47,835 nt of DNA from Treponema sp. (lineage in GTDB: Bacteria > Spirochaetota > Spirochaetia > Treponematales > Breznakiellaceae), in contig WQUW01000004.1 of NCBI GenBank assembly GCA_009781915.1, positions 1-47,835 on the forward strand, written 5' to 3'. The position numbers and the translations under genes were made by a program. Below are positions 33,400 through 41,564 of this stretch, piece by piece; positions within the stretch are counted from its first letter, which is position 1; every line of letters begins with the position of its first letter. The notes beneath the pieces are model-generated. The model was not told the DNA's origin, did no database searches, and saw only the letters and a list, made by a program, of their open reading frames with translations.

Positions 33400-33852
33400 A
33401 TGAATAGAAAAGTGAAACGGCCCGGATTGCTTTGCGCCGCTGTGATTGTAGCAACGTTATTTTTTAGCGGATGCACGATGGAGGCTGACAACAACGGTGA
33501 GAACGGCAGGGTTCCCATTCCCGGAAATCCAACAGGCGGGCCAGTAACACGGTTTGCCGATGGCTGGGCGAGTACTCCGGCCGCTGACTTTACGGAAGAA
33601 TATCCCGGCCGTGAGCCCGGACAGCAGGTATCGGTAACGCTTACGGTAACAAACGGATTTATCACGTATGTAAGGCTCGAAGGGCCGGACGAAAGCTATT
33701 ATTGGTGGGTGTTTGATATGCTGCGTGATGATATTATGGCGGACAACACATTTGAATTTGACCTAGATGGCTTTACTGGAGCGACCTATACCTCCAGGGC
33801 AGTAAGAGACGCTGGAAGAGCGGCATTGCAGGCAATAATAGACGGAAATTAA
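33400..33852 (+). CDS. FMN_bind lipoprotein 2 (canonical flavinylation motif)
   Basis: 150 aa from the second of two adjacent ATGs, the better spaced from AGGAGG. Lipobox LFFSGC (Cys25). The FMN_bind part (about 45-150) has VSVTLTVTNGFITYVRL and the full covalent-FMN motif DGFTGAT (123-129) with acceptor T129, followed by SRAVRDAGRAAL. The match to the ApbE target consensus is exact, so this protein should carry covalently bound FMN on the extracytoplasmic face. It lies 15 nt after the first paralogue. Confidence 0.85.
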   Translation: MNRKVKRPGLLCAAVIVATLFFSGCTMEADNNGENGRVPIPGNPTGGPVTRFADGWASTPAADFTEEYPGREPGQQVSVTLTVTNGFITYVRLEGPDESYYWWVFDMLRDDIMADNTFEFDLDGFTGATYTSRAVRDAGRAALQAIIDGN

Positions 33853-33871
33853 AGTGTTGTTTCTCACACGT

Positions 33872-33900
33872 TACCCCTGCTGCCGCAAGGCGCGGGGGTA
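33872..33900 (+). other. Intercistronic hairpin with GCAA tetraloop
   Basis: TACCCC..GCC pairs with GGC..GGGGTA, capped by a GCAA tetraloop, with one bulge. It lies between FMN_bind genes 2 and 3. There is no T-run. Confidence 0.5.
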
Positions 33901-33929
33901 CTGTATCAATCTTTTGAAGGAAAAAAGCG

Positions 33930-34343
33930 ATGAAAATTAAATTTTTAATGTCAGCCGCATTTGCGCTTGTATGCTTAGCGCTTGCGGCCTGCATTATCCA
34001 ACATGAAGTGCCGCCCCTCAGAGGAGCATGGGGCACAGCGAATTCTAATACCGGCAGTTTTACCGGTTCCGCAATAGGTTATAGCGGCGGTGAAGTTGGC
34101 GTTTACATCAGGCTTGCCCAAGGGGTTATTGTTGAGGTCAGAATCGATGTTTCAACTCAAACTCCTGTGTACATGCGTCTTGATAACCTTCCACAGGCGC
34201 TTGAAAGCAGAGTGCGGGAAACAAACACGTTTGATTTTTCTCCTGACGCTTTCACTTCCGCCACTACCGTAAGGGCCGCCAGGGACGCGGGGAGGCAGGC
34301 TCTGCTGCAAGTCCCCGGCGTACCGCCAAACTATTTTGACTAA
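33930..34343 (+). CDS. FMN_bind lipoprotein 3
   Basis: 137 aa. Lipobox LALAAC (Cys21). SAIGYSGGEVGVYIRLAQGVIVEV matches the start of the FMN_bind domain in the two preceding proteins. The modification site is DAFTSAT (106-112), acceptor T112, with Ser in place of Gly, a variant also seen in flavinylated proteins. ARDAGRQAL follows, as in paralogue 2. AAGGAA precedes the ATG. The three-gene array looks like serial duplication of one carrier. Confidence 0.8.
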   Translation: MKIKFLMSAAFALVCLALAACIIQHEVPPLRGAWGTANSNTGSFTGSAIGYSGGEVGVYIRLAQGVIVEVRIDVSTQTPVYMRLDNLPQALESRVRETNTFDFSPDAFTSATTVRAARDAGRQALLQVPGVPPNYFD

Positions 34344-34384
34344 CAGTTCGAGCGTCAATCAAATTTCCTAAGGAGGAATACAAC

Positions 34385-35437
34385 ATGAAAAAAGCGATTA
34401 TCGCTATTTTACTTACAAGCGTCCTGTCAGCCGCCGCCTTTGCCCAAGTCTTGTTCAGCGGGGAAGTCTTTGCCGGCATTCAGCTTCAAAGAAACCATAA
34501 CGAGAATGAAACTATCGGCACCTATCACCGGGACGAAGGAGCGCCACGGTTCGATTTTACCGCCACGGTTGTCAGGGAAAACTACGGGGCACGGCTGGAT
34601 ACCTCTTTCCAGATGTTCAACGAACCCGACAGGCATGTTACCCTGAACGGCATTTACGGCTGGGTCAATCTTCCGGGGTTGTTTGGCGATGATTCGTTCC
34701 GGCTTACGATGGGCCAAATCTCAAGCCCGGCATGGGTCACCAGATTGCACGCCGACCTTCCTGAGCATTACCTTGATAAAATAAGGGGCTTCCGTATCGA
34801 GTACGCTACGCCCATGCCGGGCCTAAGCGTGGGCGCCGCGTTTAGAACCACTGGCGCCGATGGAAACAATTACGACTTGGAAACATTTGCCAAGAACATG
34901 ATTTTTGGAGCGAACTTTATTCACCCCATGTTTAGCGCGGTGTTCGCGTGGGATGTTGGCGGTAACGCCCAGACCATTTTCGGGTTTAATTTTACGGGCA
35001 TTCCCGATTTGACCGCCGGGCTCCAGCTTAGGGCCAACAGGCTTGCCTCGTGGGACGACCCGCCGCATGGCTATCCGGGAATGCTCCAAGTTCACTACAA
35101 AGTTGGGTACCGGATAATGCGGCCCCTTTTCACCTATTTGATTTTTGGGCAGAGGTTCCACGGGCAGTCCGGCGTGGGCCCATACTGGGAGATAACGCCC
35201 GGCGTTGAGTACAGTTTTCTTCCGAACTTGACCGGCTCGTTTAGCGTAACGCTGGATAATTTTGAAGGAAACCCGCTTTTTGGCGGGACGCCAAACAACA
35301 ACCTGACACTAAGGCCTGCCCTTGAACTGATGCTTGCGGGCCCCGCGTTTTTCTATGCCGAATATGTGTTACGGATGGAAAACATGGAAAGAAATTATCA
35401 CACATTCGGCTTTGGCATAACCATCCGGGCGTTCTAG
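34385..35437 (+). CDS. Outer-membrane beta-barrel protein of the flavin locus
   Basis: 350 aa from ATG with AAGGAGG. Signal peptide MKKAIIAILLTSVLSAAAFA, cleavage before QVLF. The mature part alternates strands throughout (RFDFTATVVRENYGARLDTSFQMF, FRLTMGQISSP, LSVGAAFRTTG, LTAGLQLRANRL) and ends in TFGFGITIRAF, with a terminal Phe as in outer-membrane barrels. It is probably a 14- to 16-stranded porin-like protein. It follows the FMN_bind genes by 41 nt and likely lets the electron acceptor or its product cross the outer membrane. The family name is not recognised. Confidence 0.78.
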   Translation: MKKAIIAILLTSVLSAAAFAQVLFSGEVFAGIQLQRNHNENETIGTYHRDEGAPRFDFTATVVRENYGARLDTSFQMFNEPDRHVTLNGIYGWVNLPGLFGDDSFRLTMGQISSPAWVTRLHADLPEHYLDKIRGFRIEYATPMPGLSVGAAFRTTGADGNNYDLETFAKNMIFGANFIHPMFSAVFAWDVGGNAQTIFGFNFTGIPDLTAGLQLRANRLASWDDPPHGYPGMLQVHYKVGYRIMRPLFTYLIFGQRFHGQSGVGPYWEITPGVEYSFLPNLTGSFSVTLDNFEGNPLFGGTPNNNLTLRPALELMLAGPAFFYAEYVLRMENMERNYHTFGFGITIRAF

Positions 35438-35486
35438 GCGGGGCCTGCCCGCGGTGTGCCCGAAACGTGCCTGTACTGTGCCTGCT

Positions 35487-35834
35487 ATGAACAGAACCGG
35501 CTTCAGAACAAACCTGCGATCGGCGCTTACCTCCCGTGGCCTTACGGTCAGGGAGTTAAGCGTGATAACAGGTATCGCCAAGGGCACGCTGGACTGCTAC
35601 CTTGGCGCGCGCGCCTCGATGCCCCCGGCGGACATTGCCGCGAAGATAGCCGCCGCGTTAGGCGTAACGGTTGAATACCTCGTAAGCAGGCATGAAGCGC
35701 AGGCACGGGAAAGCGAAAGGCGGGAAAATGCCATCGGCGCGGTACTTCAACACTTGGCAGAGCTTGACGAACGGGATGTCCAGACGGTACTGACTCTTTC
35801 CAAAACACTGAAAACTCAGGCGGAACGAGCGTAA
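35487..35834 (+). CDS. XRE-family regulator (115 aa)
   Basis: The Cro/C1-type HTH spans residues about 6-65 (TVRELSVITGIAKGTLDCYL then LGVTVEYLVSR). It is a paralogue of the regulator at 19932-20261. The ATG at 35487 has no clear ribosome site; TACTGT lies 7 nt upstream. An in-frame ATG at 35454 is possible but would add an unconserved stretch. It lies just after the flavin locus on the same strand, 49 nt from the barrel gene, so it may sense or regulate that locus. The target is unproven. Confidence 0.8.
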   Translation: MNRTGFRTNLRSALTSRGLTVRELSVITGIAKGTLDCYLGARASMPPADIAAKIAAALGVTVEYLVSRHEAQARESERRENAIGAVLQHLAELDERDVQTVLTLSKTLKTQAERA

Positions 35835-35852
35835 CACAGCCACCGCCCCCCG

Positions 35853-35888
35853 CCAAAAAAAACAGCGGCCCCATTAAAGCCGCTGTTT
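35853..35888 (-). terminator. Rho-independent terminator of groES
   Basis: On the minus strand, AACAGCGGC and GCCGCTGTT form a 9-bp stem with a 9-nt loop, followed by eight T. It lies just after the groES stop. On the plus strand it has no T-run, but the stem could also slow transcription of the XRE gene. Confidence 0.85.
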
Positions 35889-35909
35889 CAAAACTCTTTC
35901 CCGGCGGAA

Positions 35910-36176
35910 TTATTCGATAATCGCCAAAATGTCGGACATTTTCAGGATCAGGTGCTCCTCGCCGCCGATCTTTACCTGCGTTCCGGCGTACTTGTCGTAC
36001 ATGACCTTTTGTCCGGCCTTGACTTTGATGACTTCCTTATCATCCCCTATCGCCACCACTGACCCGATTTGGGTCTTTTCCTGGGCGGTATCAGGGATAA
36101 TAATTCCCCCGGCGGATTTGGTCTCGCCCTTTTCAAGCTTGACAAGAACCCGGTCTGTTAAAGGTTTAACTTTCAT
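35910..36176 (-). CDS. groES: Co-chaperonin GroES
   Basis: 88 aa. MKVKPLTDRVLVKLEKGETK, SAGGIIIPDTAQEKTQ (mobile loop that contacts GroEL) and QKVMYDKYAGTQVKIGGEEHLILK are the GroES pattern. CGGAGG precedes the ATG. groEL is not adjacent, as is usual in treponemes. Upstream minus-strand TTGACC and TATACC (36247-36221) may be its promoter. No CIRCE repeat is seen, so HrcA control is not supported here. Confidence 0.97.
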   Translation of the reverse strand: MKVKPLTDRVLVKLEKGETKSAGGIIIPDTAQEKTQIGSVVAIGDDKEVIKVKAGQKVMYDKYAGTQVKIGGEEHLILKMSDILAIIE

Positions 36177-36327
36177 ATTTGCCTCCGTTGCTAATAATAA
36201 TGGTATGGTTGATTACCTAGGGTATACGAAAATCAGCCAAAGGTCAAGGTAAGGAAATGCCGCTTTGCCGAAATTACGTGATAATTTCACCAAAAAAATG
36301 CCGGGGCGGAAAACCGCTGGCAAAAAA

Positions 36328-36404
36328 TGCATAAATATTCAAAAATAATGCATTTTTATGCGAAAACCTGTTTCGCCTATTGACACGAATAAATATTTAT
36401 GCAA
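36328..36404 (+). promoter_or_regulatory. Candidate ARG boxes and argC promoter region
   Basis: TGCATAAATATTCA (36328-36341) and GAATAAATATTTATGCA (36387-36403) resemble the ArgR/AhrC operator half-sites; the second holds a perfect 12-bp palindrome ATAAATATTTAT. A TTGACA at 36380-36385 lies just before the second box. This arrangement fits arginine-dependent repression of argCJB, but no ArgR gene is in the window. Confidence 0.45.
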
Positions 36405-36431
36405 GATGGTAGGTTCGTATCGGAGGTTTTT

Positions 36432-37553
36432 ATGGTCGCTGGCGTCATAGGCGCGGCCGGTTATGCCGGCGCTGAATTGGTCAGGCTGCTTGCCGGGCAT
36501 CCCCGTGTCCGTTCCCTTTCTCTCGGCTCGGTCAGCCTTGAAGGGGGATGGATCCAGAACGTGTATCCCAATTTTCTTGAAAAAGTCTCGTACCCCTTGG
36601 AAAAGCCTGAGGAAGTCGTGGCTAGCTCGGACGTGGTGTTTGCCGCCCTGCCCCACGGGGTTGGGGAGCCTTACGCCAAAACCTGCCTTGAAAAAGGCAT
36701 TTCCTTTATCGATCTTTCCGCCGATTTCCGCTTTGACGCTGACGAAGAAACCTTCAAGGCGTGGTACGGCAAGGGGTACGCCTTTGCCGGACTGCGGAAA
36801 CACTCCGTGTACGGCCTTCCTGAGCTAAACCGGGACAGGATCAAGACCCTTGCCGCCGCCGGGCCGGTGATAATCGGCAATCCCGGCTGTTACCCCACCG
36901 GGGCTTCGCTGGGAATCTTCCCCGCGCTGGCAACAGGCCTTGCCGCCGCCGGAACCATCATCGTCAATTCGGCATCGGGGGTAACCGGGGCCGGCAGGGA
37001 ACCTCAGAAGGCTTCGCACTTCTCCGAATGTTCGGATTCCATGTCGCCCTACAAGGTGGGCGCTCACCGGCATTGCCCGGAAATCAGCCGGAATATCAGG
37101 AACATGGCTGAACTGTTTGGCAGGGAAGCGCCGCCGCTTGTTTTTACCCCCCACCTCGCGCCCATGAACCGGGGCATACTCAGCACAATCTACATCCCCC
37201 TTGCGGACGAATGGCAGGCGGCGCGGGCGGACTCCGTTTCCACGCCCCGGCCCCCGTCAGGCGAAATAGAGGCCAAGGCCCTTGAAATACGGGAGGTGTA
37301 CGCCGCCTTTTACAAGGACGAGCCTTTTGCGCGGGTTTTGCCTCAGGGGGTAATGGCTTCTACCGGGCGTCTGCGCCAGTCCAATTTCTGCGATATTTCG
37401 GTGAATCTGGATCAGGGGGGAAGTATGCTTATCGTGGTTACGGCTATCGACAATATGATGAAGGGAGCCGCAGGGCAGGCAATCCACAACATGAATATTA
37501 TCATGGGGTTTGACGAAACTGACGGCATTGGCGCAATTCCGGCGCTGTTTTAG
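36432..37553 (+). CDS. argC: N-acetyl-gamma-glutamyl-phosphate reductase
   Basis: 373 aa from the ATG after GGAGG; an upstream ATG at 36399 lacks a ribosome site. The N-terminal motif VAGVIGAAGYAGAELVRLL binds NADPH; the active-site Cys is C153 in GNPGCYPTGA. It is the third step of arginine biosynthesis, reducing N-acetylglutamyl phosphate to the semialdehyde. HRHCPEI and the later FTPHLAPMNRG motif are conserved. It is first of argC-argJ-argB. Confidence 0.97.
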   Translation: MVAGVIGAAGYAGAELVRLLAGHPRVRSLSLGSVSLEGGWIQNVYPNFLEKVSYPLEKPEEVVASSDVVFAALPHGVGEPYAKTCLEKGISFIDLSADFRFDADEETFKAWYGKGYAFAGLRKHSVYGLPELNRDRIKTLAAAGPVIIGNPGCYPTGASLGIFPALATGLAAAGTIIVNSASGVTGAGREPQKASHFSECSDSMSPYKVGAHRHCPEISRNIRNMAELFGREAPPLVFTPHLAPMNRGILSTIYIPLADEWQAARADSVSTPRPPSGEIEAKALEIREVYAAFYKDEPFARVLPQGVMASTGRLRQSNFCDISVNLDQGGSMLIVVTAIDNMMKGAAGQAIHNMNIIMGFDETDGIGAIPALF

Positions 37554-37562
37554 GAGTAACGC

Positions 37563-38786
37563 ATGAAAGAAATTAGCGGGGGCATTTGCGCCCCAAAGGG
37601 GTTTTGGGCCGGGGGCATTCGCTGCGGCATTAAGGCAAGCGCCAAAAAGCGGGACGTGGCCCTGATCTACTGCGAAAAGCCCTGCGCCGCCGCCGGTGTT
37701 TTTACCACAAACAGGGTCAAGGCCGCCAGTGTTTTGGTAAGCCGGGAGCACCTGAAAGACGGCGTACTGCGGGCGGCAATAGTCAATTCGGGAAACGCCA
37801 ACGCCTGCACCGGCGAAGCGGGCATCGCCGCCGCCCGGAAAATGACGGAACTCGCGGCGGGCCTTTTTGACATTAGCCCCAAGCAGGTAGCTGTGGCTTC
37901 AACCGGGGTCATTGGCGTACCCCTTCCCATTGGCGTTATTGAAAGCGGCATGGAAGACTTAAAAAAATCCCTTAGCGCGGACGAGGCCGGGCACGCCGCG
38001 GCCCTTGAAGCGATCATGACCACGGACATCCGCAAAAAGGAAGGCTCCGTGGAGATCGAAATAGACGGTAAGCCCGTGCGCATAGGCGGCATCATCAAGG
38101 GTTCCGGGATGATACACCCGAACATGGCTACCCTGCTGTGCTTTATTACCACCGATGCGGCAATTTCGCCCGAAGTCCTTGATTCGTGCCTTCGCACGGC
38201 GGCGCGGCGCTCGTTTAACCGCATTACCGTAGACGGCGACACTTCAACAAACGACGCGGTTATTATCATGGCGAATGGCGAGGCGGGAAACACTCCCATT
38301 ACCGGGGCGGGGCCGGGGCGTGAAGTGTTCGAGCGGGCCCTTGAAGAATTTTGCGTGCGGCTCGCCAAGGCCACCGCCAGAGACGGCGAGGGAGCGACAA
38401 AACTGCTGACGGTCAGCGTTTCCGGCGCGGCGGACGAGGACACTGCCGAAACGCTTGCTAAGTCTGTGGCGTCCTCTAGTCTGGTTAAGGCCGCCTGCTT
38501 TGGCGAGGACGCCAACTGGGGCCGCATCCTCTGCGCTATGGGCTATTCCGGCGCGGAATTCAACCCCGGCGATGTGGAGGTGAGCTTTGTAAGCGGCGGG
38601 GAAGAAGCGGTCGTTTGCCGGGGCGGGGCATCGCTCCCGTTTTCCGAAGAGGACGCCAAAAGGATACTGGCCAGGGAAGAACTGGAAATCCGCATCAAGG
38701 CCGGAAGCGGCGGCGGGGCGGCAGTGGTTTGGGGTTGCGATTTAACCTTCGATTATGTCAAGATAAACGGTAGTTACCGCTCGTAG
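37563..38786 (+). CDS. argJ: Bifunctional ornithine acetyltransferase/N-acetylglutamate synthase
   Basis: 407 aa. The self-cleavage and nucleophile site is T190 in KGSGMIHPNMATLLCF; the protein splits into two subunits before it. The upstream motif STGVIGVPLP and the C-terminal GEDANWGRILCAMGYSG are conserved. It moves acetyl from N-acetylornithine to glutamate, so the pathway is cyclic and needs no argA or argE. AGGAG precedes the ATG, 10 nt after argC. Whether it also uses acetyl-CoA cannot be told by eye. Confidence 0.95.
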   Translation: MKEISGGICAPKGFWAGGIRCGIKASAKKRDVALIYCEKPCAAAGVFTTNRVKAASVLVSREHLKDGVLRAAIVNSGNANACTGEAGIAAARKMTELAAGLFDISPKQVAVASTGVIGVPLPIGVIESGMEDLKKSLSADEAGHAAALEAIMTTDIRKKEGSVEIEIDGKPVRIGGIIKGSGMIHPNMATLLCFITTDAAISPEVLDSCLRTAARRSFNRITVDGDTSTNDAVIIMANGEAGNTPITGAGPGREVFERALEEFCVRLAKATARDGEGATKLLTVSVSGAADEDTAETLAKSVASSSLVKAACFGEDANWGRILCAMGYSGAEFNPGDVEVSFVSGGEEAVVCRGGASLPFSEEDAKRILAREELEIRIKAGSGGGAAVVWGCDLTFDYVKINGSYRS

Positions 38787-38795
38787 GAATTCAGC

Positions 38796-39671
38796 ATGAA
38801 CGCACACATGAATAACCCGGACAGGGCCGGGGCGCTTGTCAGCGCCTTGCCGCACATACAGGCGTTCCGGGGAAAAACCGTAGTGGTCAAGTATGGCGGG
38901 AACGCCATGCTCAACGAAGACCTTAAAGCCGCCGTAATCGGGGACGTGATTTTCATGGCCTGTGTCGGGATACGCACGGTGCTGGTTCACGGCGGCGGCC
39001 CGGAGATCGAGGCAATGCTGAAAAAGACCGGCAAGGAAAGCCGCTTTATCAACGGTCTTCGCTACACGGACGAAGAGACGATGGAAATTGTCCAGATGGT
39101 TCTGTGCGGCAAAGTGAACAAGGACATCTGTTCCCTTATCCAGCAGGCGGGCGGGCAGGCGATGGGTTTGTGCGGCATTGACGGCGCACTGCTTCAGGCC
39201 CGCCGCATCCGCAGCGGGGGGGAGGACTTGGGCCTTGTGGGGGAAGTGGAGATTGTGGACATTCAGTTTCTTAATTCCGTGCTGGACTTGGGCGTAATTC
39301 CGGTTATCTCCTCCGTGGCCTACGGCACGGGCCAGGACGAGGGCAAGGCCCTTAACATCAACGCCGACATCGCCGCCGCCAAAATCGCCGGCGCTATGGG
39401 GGCGGAAAAACTCCTTCTTATGACGGATGTGCAGGGCATACTCCGCGATGTCCGCGACCCGGACTCCCTTATAAAAAAGCTCAGCCGGGCGGAACTGGGG
39501 GCTCTGGTGAAAGACGGCGTTGTAAGCAAGGGCATGATCCCGAAAACAGACTGCTGCGCGATTGCGCTTGACGGCGGCGTAAAGAAAGCCCACATCATTG
39601 ACGGCCGCCAGCCCCATGCCCTTCTTATCGAGCTTTTTACCGATGAGGGCATCGGAACGATGATAGAATAA
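38796..39671 (+). CDS. argB: Acetylglutamate kinase
   Basis: 291 aa. VVKYGGNAM and LVHGGGPEIEAMLKKTG are the phosphate-binding loops; RYTDEETMEIVQMVL, NINADIAAAKIAGAMGAEKLLLMTDV and the C-terminal GTMIE follow the family order. It phosphorylates N-acetylglutamate. It ends the argCJB unit; a separate promoter follows 42 nt later. The N-terminal extension is compatible with the arginine-sensitive, hexameric type, but this is inference. Confidence 0.96.
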   Translation: MNAHMNNPDRAGALVSALPHIQAFRGKTVVVKYGGNAMLNEDLKAAVIGDVIFMACVGIRTVLVHGGGPEIEAMLKKTGKESRFINGLRYTDEETMEIVQMVLCGKVNKDICSLIQQAGGQAMGLCGIDGALLQARRIRSGGEDLGLVGEVEIVDIQFLNSVLDLGVIPVISSVAYGTGQDEGKALNINADIAAAKIAGAMGAEKLLLMTDVQGILRDVRDPDSLIKKLSRAELGALVKDGVVSKGMIPKTDCCAIALDGGVKKAHIIDGRQPHALLIELFTDEGIGTMIE

Positions 39672-39713
39672 GTACGGATTTTTATAGAAAACATTTTGAG
39701 GCTATTCGGTGTC

Positions 39714-39741
39714 TTGACAATTGAACCAGCCATTATATAAT
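39714..39741 (+). promoter_or_regulatory. Strong promoter of the lipoprotein block
   Basis: TTGACA (39714-39719), 16-nt spacer, TATAAT (39736-39741): both boxes are perfect consensus. It sits just after argB and starts an independent unit. Confidence 0.85.
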
Positions 39742-39798
39742 GAAACTCTGCTTGCCACATCCTTATGCCCTTCAACCGCCAATTTTTCGGAGGTTACA

Positions 39799-41541
39799 AT
39801 GGAGTTTAGACGCAGAAAAACTGTATTCCGCTTTGTGCTGGCTGCCATAGCCGCGCTTGGAATTTCCGCCTTTCTCGCAAATTGCGATTCCCCCACCCGC
39901 CCACGGGCCGGGGATGGTCCCGTTGTAGGCGGCCCCACCCTTAATGGGGACACCCGCCTTGTCATTGGAATCCACGGCAGCCAAATGCCCTTGGCCCAAG
40001 CAATCGCCCAATACGTGGGCATAGAGCCCCTTAATGCCCACGCTATAGAGGGCATTGAAGCCTTGTTGCTTTCTGTCCGCCAGATCGAGCTTAGAGGATC
40101 CCGGGGGCGTAGATACCTGCTGGAGGAAGATCGCGTCATAGACATACTTGCCGCCTCACGGCTAGACCCTGTGATCCTTTCCGATGTTTCGGTGGAGCCG
40201 GGCGTTTACAGCGAAATACGCCTTATACTAAACGAAGACAGCCAGATACGGGTGAATGGGGAGTACCACCCCTTGCGGATACCCAGCGGCACTTCCTCCG
40301 GCTTAAAGCTAAAAGGCCCGGTGGAAATTCCGCAGGGCGTGTTTTTTACCCTTAACATAGAACTGGACACAGCACGCTCTGTAAGCTGGAACCGGGGGCA
40401 GGGCTACAGGCTGCATCCGGTCTTAAACATATCCACCGGCCCCGAAGTGCTGGGCATATTCCGTGGTCGCTATACCGCTTTTGGCTTGATTGGCTATGGC
40501 GAGACGCTGGTACAGCTTTTTAACGACAACACCGCCCGTCTGCGAGTAGCCAGATACCCCAACTACACATTCTGGTTTACGTATAACTATAACTCCATTA
40601 CCCGACTGCTTACCCTCGATAACATGAGGTTTGACGCTCCCGGTTTGGGGAGCCGGGAAGTGCAGTGGGTAATGGAAAATTTTCCAGACAGGATCATTCT
40701 TCCCGTCAGGCAGTGGTCATTGGACAGCGTTATTGTCATAGATTCGATGGGGCTGACAGCCAACCTGTACCGGGTGGACGAATTCAGTTTTTCCCGTGGA
40801 ATTACGTTTACGGAGTTCACCTTGCACGTAGATCACCCCAGCCTGACGGGCTCGGGCTGGTATGTGCTTACCGAAGTACATTTTATTGATACCGGAATGC
40901 CTTTCCTTACAGAAATAAGCCCAAAACGTGGCGGCAGAACGACAAAGCGCATTGCGGTTCCCAACGATTCCATACAGGGAACCAGTACACGGATACGGGT
41001 TACTTCCTATCTTTTTAGAAGTTTTGATGACATCAACCTGGAAGTTGGCACATTTGCCAGTATGCCTACGCTTATGCTGGCAAGCAGTTCCCGCATTCAC
41101 TCAAGTACGACAAATTCCTGGCGGCCTTCCGCCCCGGTTTTTAGGCTGTTCAGGGATACCGGGGGCGAGTTTACGGTGTCCTTCCCACGGAGTATGAATG
41201 TAAGGATGGATCACAGGAATTTTACCAACAACAACCCGGTTGTAAGCTGGGTCCCTTATCCGGGAGCCAGTGGTTATCTTGTAGTTGCGATAGTGCAGAA
41301 TAAGGGAAGAGAGCCCGGCAATGCCTTTTTTATCCCAGCTTTTCATTATTTTACGTATGGTACCAGCGTAACGCTAGATTCTGAGATGATAAGCTTTACG
41401 CCTACCGGCTTGCGACCGGCACAGATTAACCGGGGGGATTTTATCATTATTGAAGTCTATGCGCTGGATGGTTCCGGTTTTCTTGATACAAGGAACAGAA
41501 CCGGGGCCCTGTTCAGGGACACCCTGACCGTTGTCAGGTAA
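39799..41541 (+). CDS. DUF4382-containing lipoprotein
   Basis: 580 aa from the ATG after CGGAGG. Its lipobox is FLANC. Residues about 50-240 match DUF4382: IEGIEALLLSVRQIEL, VEPGVYSEIRLILNED and a later beta-rich part. The rest (240-580) looks like one or two beta-sandwich domains ending in LDTRNRTGALFRDTL. It is an exported surface or periplasmic lipoprotein of unknown function. It is first in a four-gene block (39799-44232), all lipoproteins. Confidence 0.8.
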   Translation: MEFRRRKTVFRFVLAAIAALGISAFLANCDSPTRPRAGDGPVVGGPTLNGDTRLVIGIHGSQMPLAQAIAQYVGIEPLNAHAIEGIEALLLSVRQIELRGSRGRRYLLEEDRVIDILAASRLDPVILSDVSVEPGVYSEIRLILNEDSQIRVNGEYHPLRIPSGTSSGLKLKGPVEIPQGVFFTLNIELDTARSVSWNRGQGYRLHPVLNISTGPEVLGIFRGRYTAFGLIGYGETLVQLFNDNTARLRVARYPNYTFWFTYNYNSITRLLTLDNMRFDAPGLGSREVQWVMENFPDRIILPVRQWSLDSVIVIDSMGLTANLYRVDEFSFSRGITFTEFTLHVDHPSLTGSGWYVLTEVHFIDTGMPFLTEISPKRGGRTTKRIAVPNDSIQGTSTRIRVTSYLFRSFDDINLEVGTFASMPTLMLASSSRIHSSTTNSWRPSAPVFRLFRDTGGEFTVSFPRSMNVRMDHRNFTNNNPVVSWVPYPGASGYLVVAIVQNKGREPGNAFFIPAFHYFTYGTSVTLDSEMISFTPTGLRPAQINRGDFIIIEVYALDGSGFLDTRNRTGALFRDTLTVVR

Positions 41542-41564
41542 TTATTGTTTGTAAGGAGAAAGAT

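Noticed and set aside
36177-36260. CIRCE heat-shock operator before groES
   Set aside because: No TTAGCACTC-N9-GAGTGCTAA pattern is visible in the upstream region.
37667-38527. Minus-strand reading frame of 286 codons inside argJ
   Set aside because: argJ is certain on the plus strand; the antisense frame is Ser/Arg/Ala-rich shadow sequence.
38742-39617. Minus-strand reading frame of 291 codons opposite argB
   Set aside because: Antisense of a firm gene, with no ribosome site and no family.
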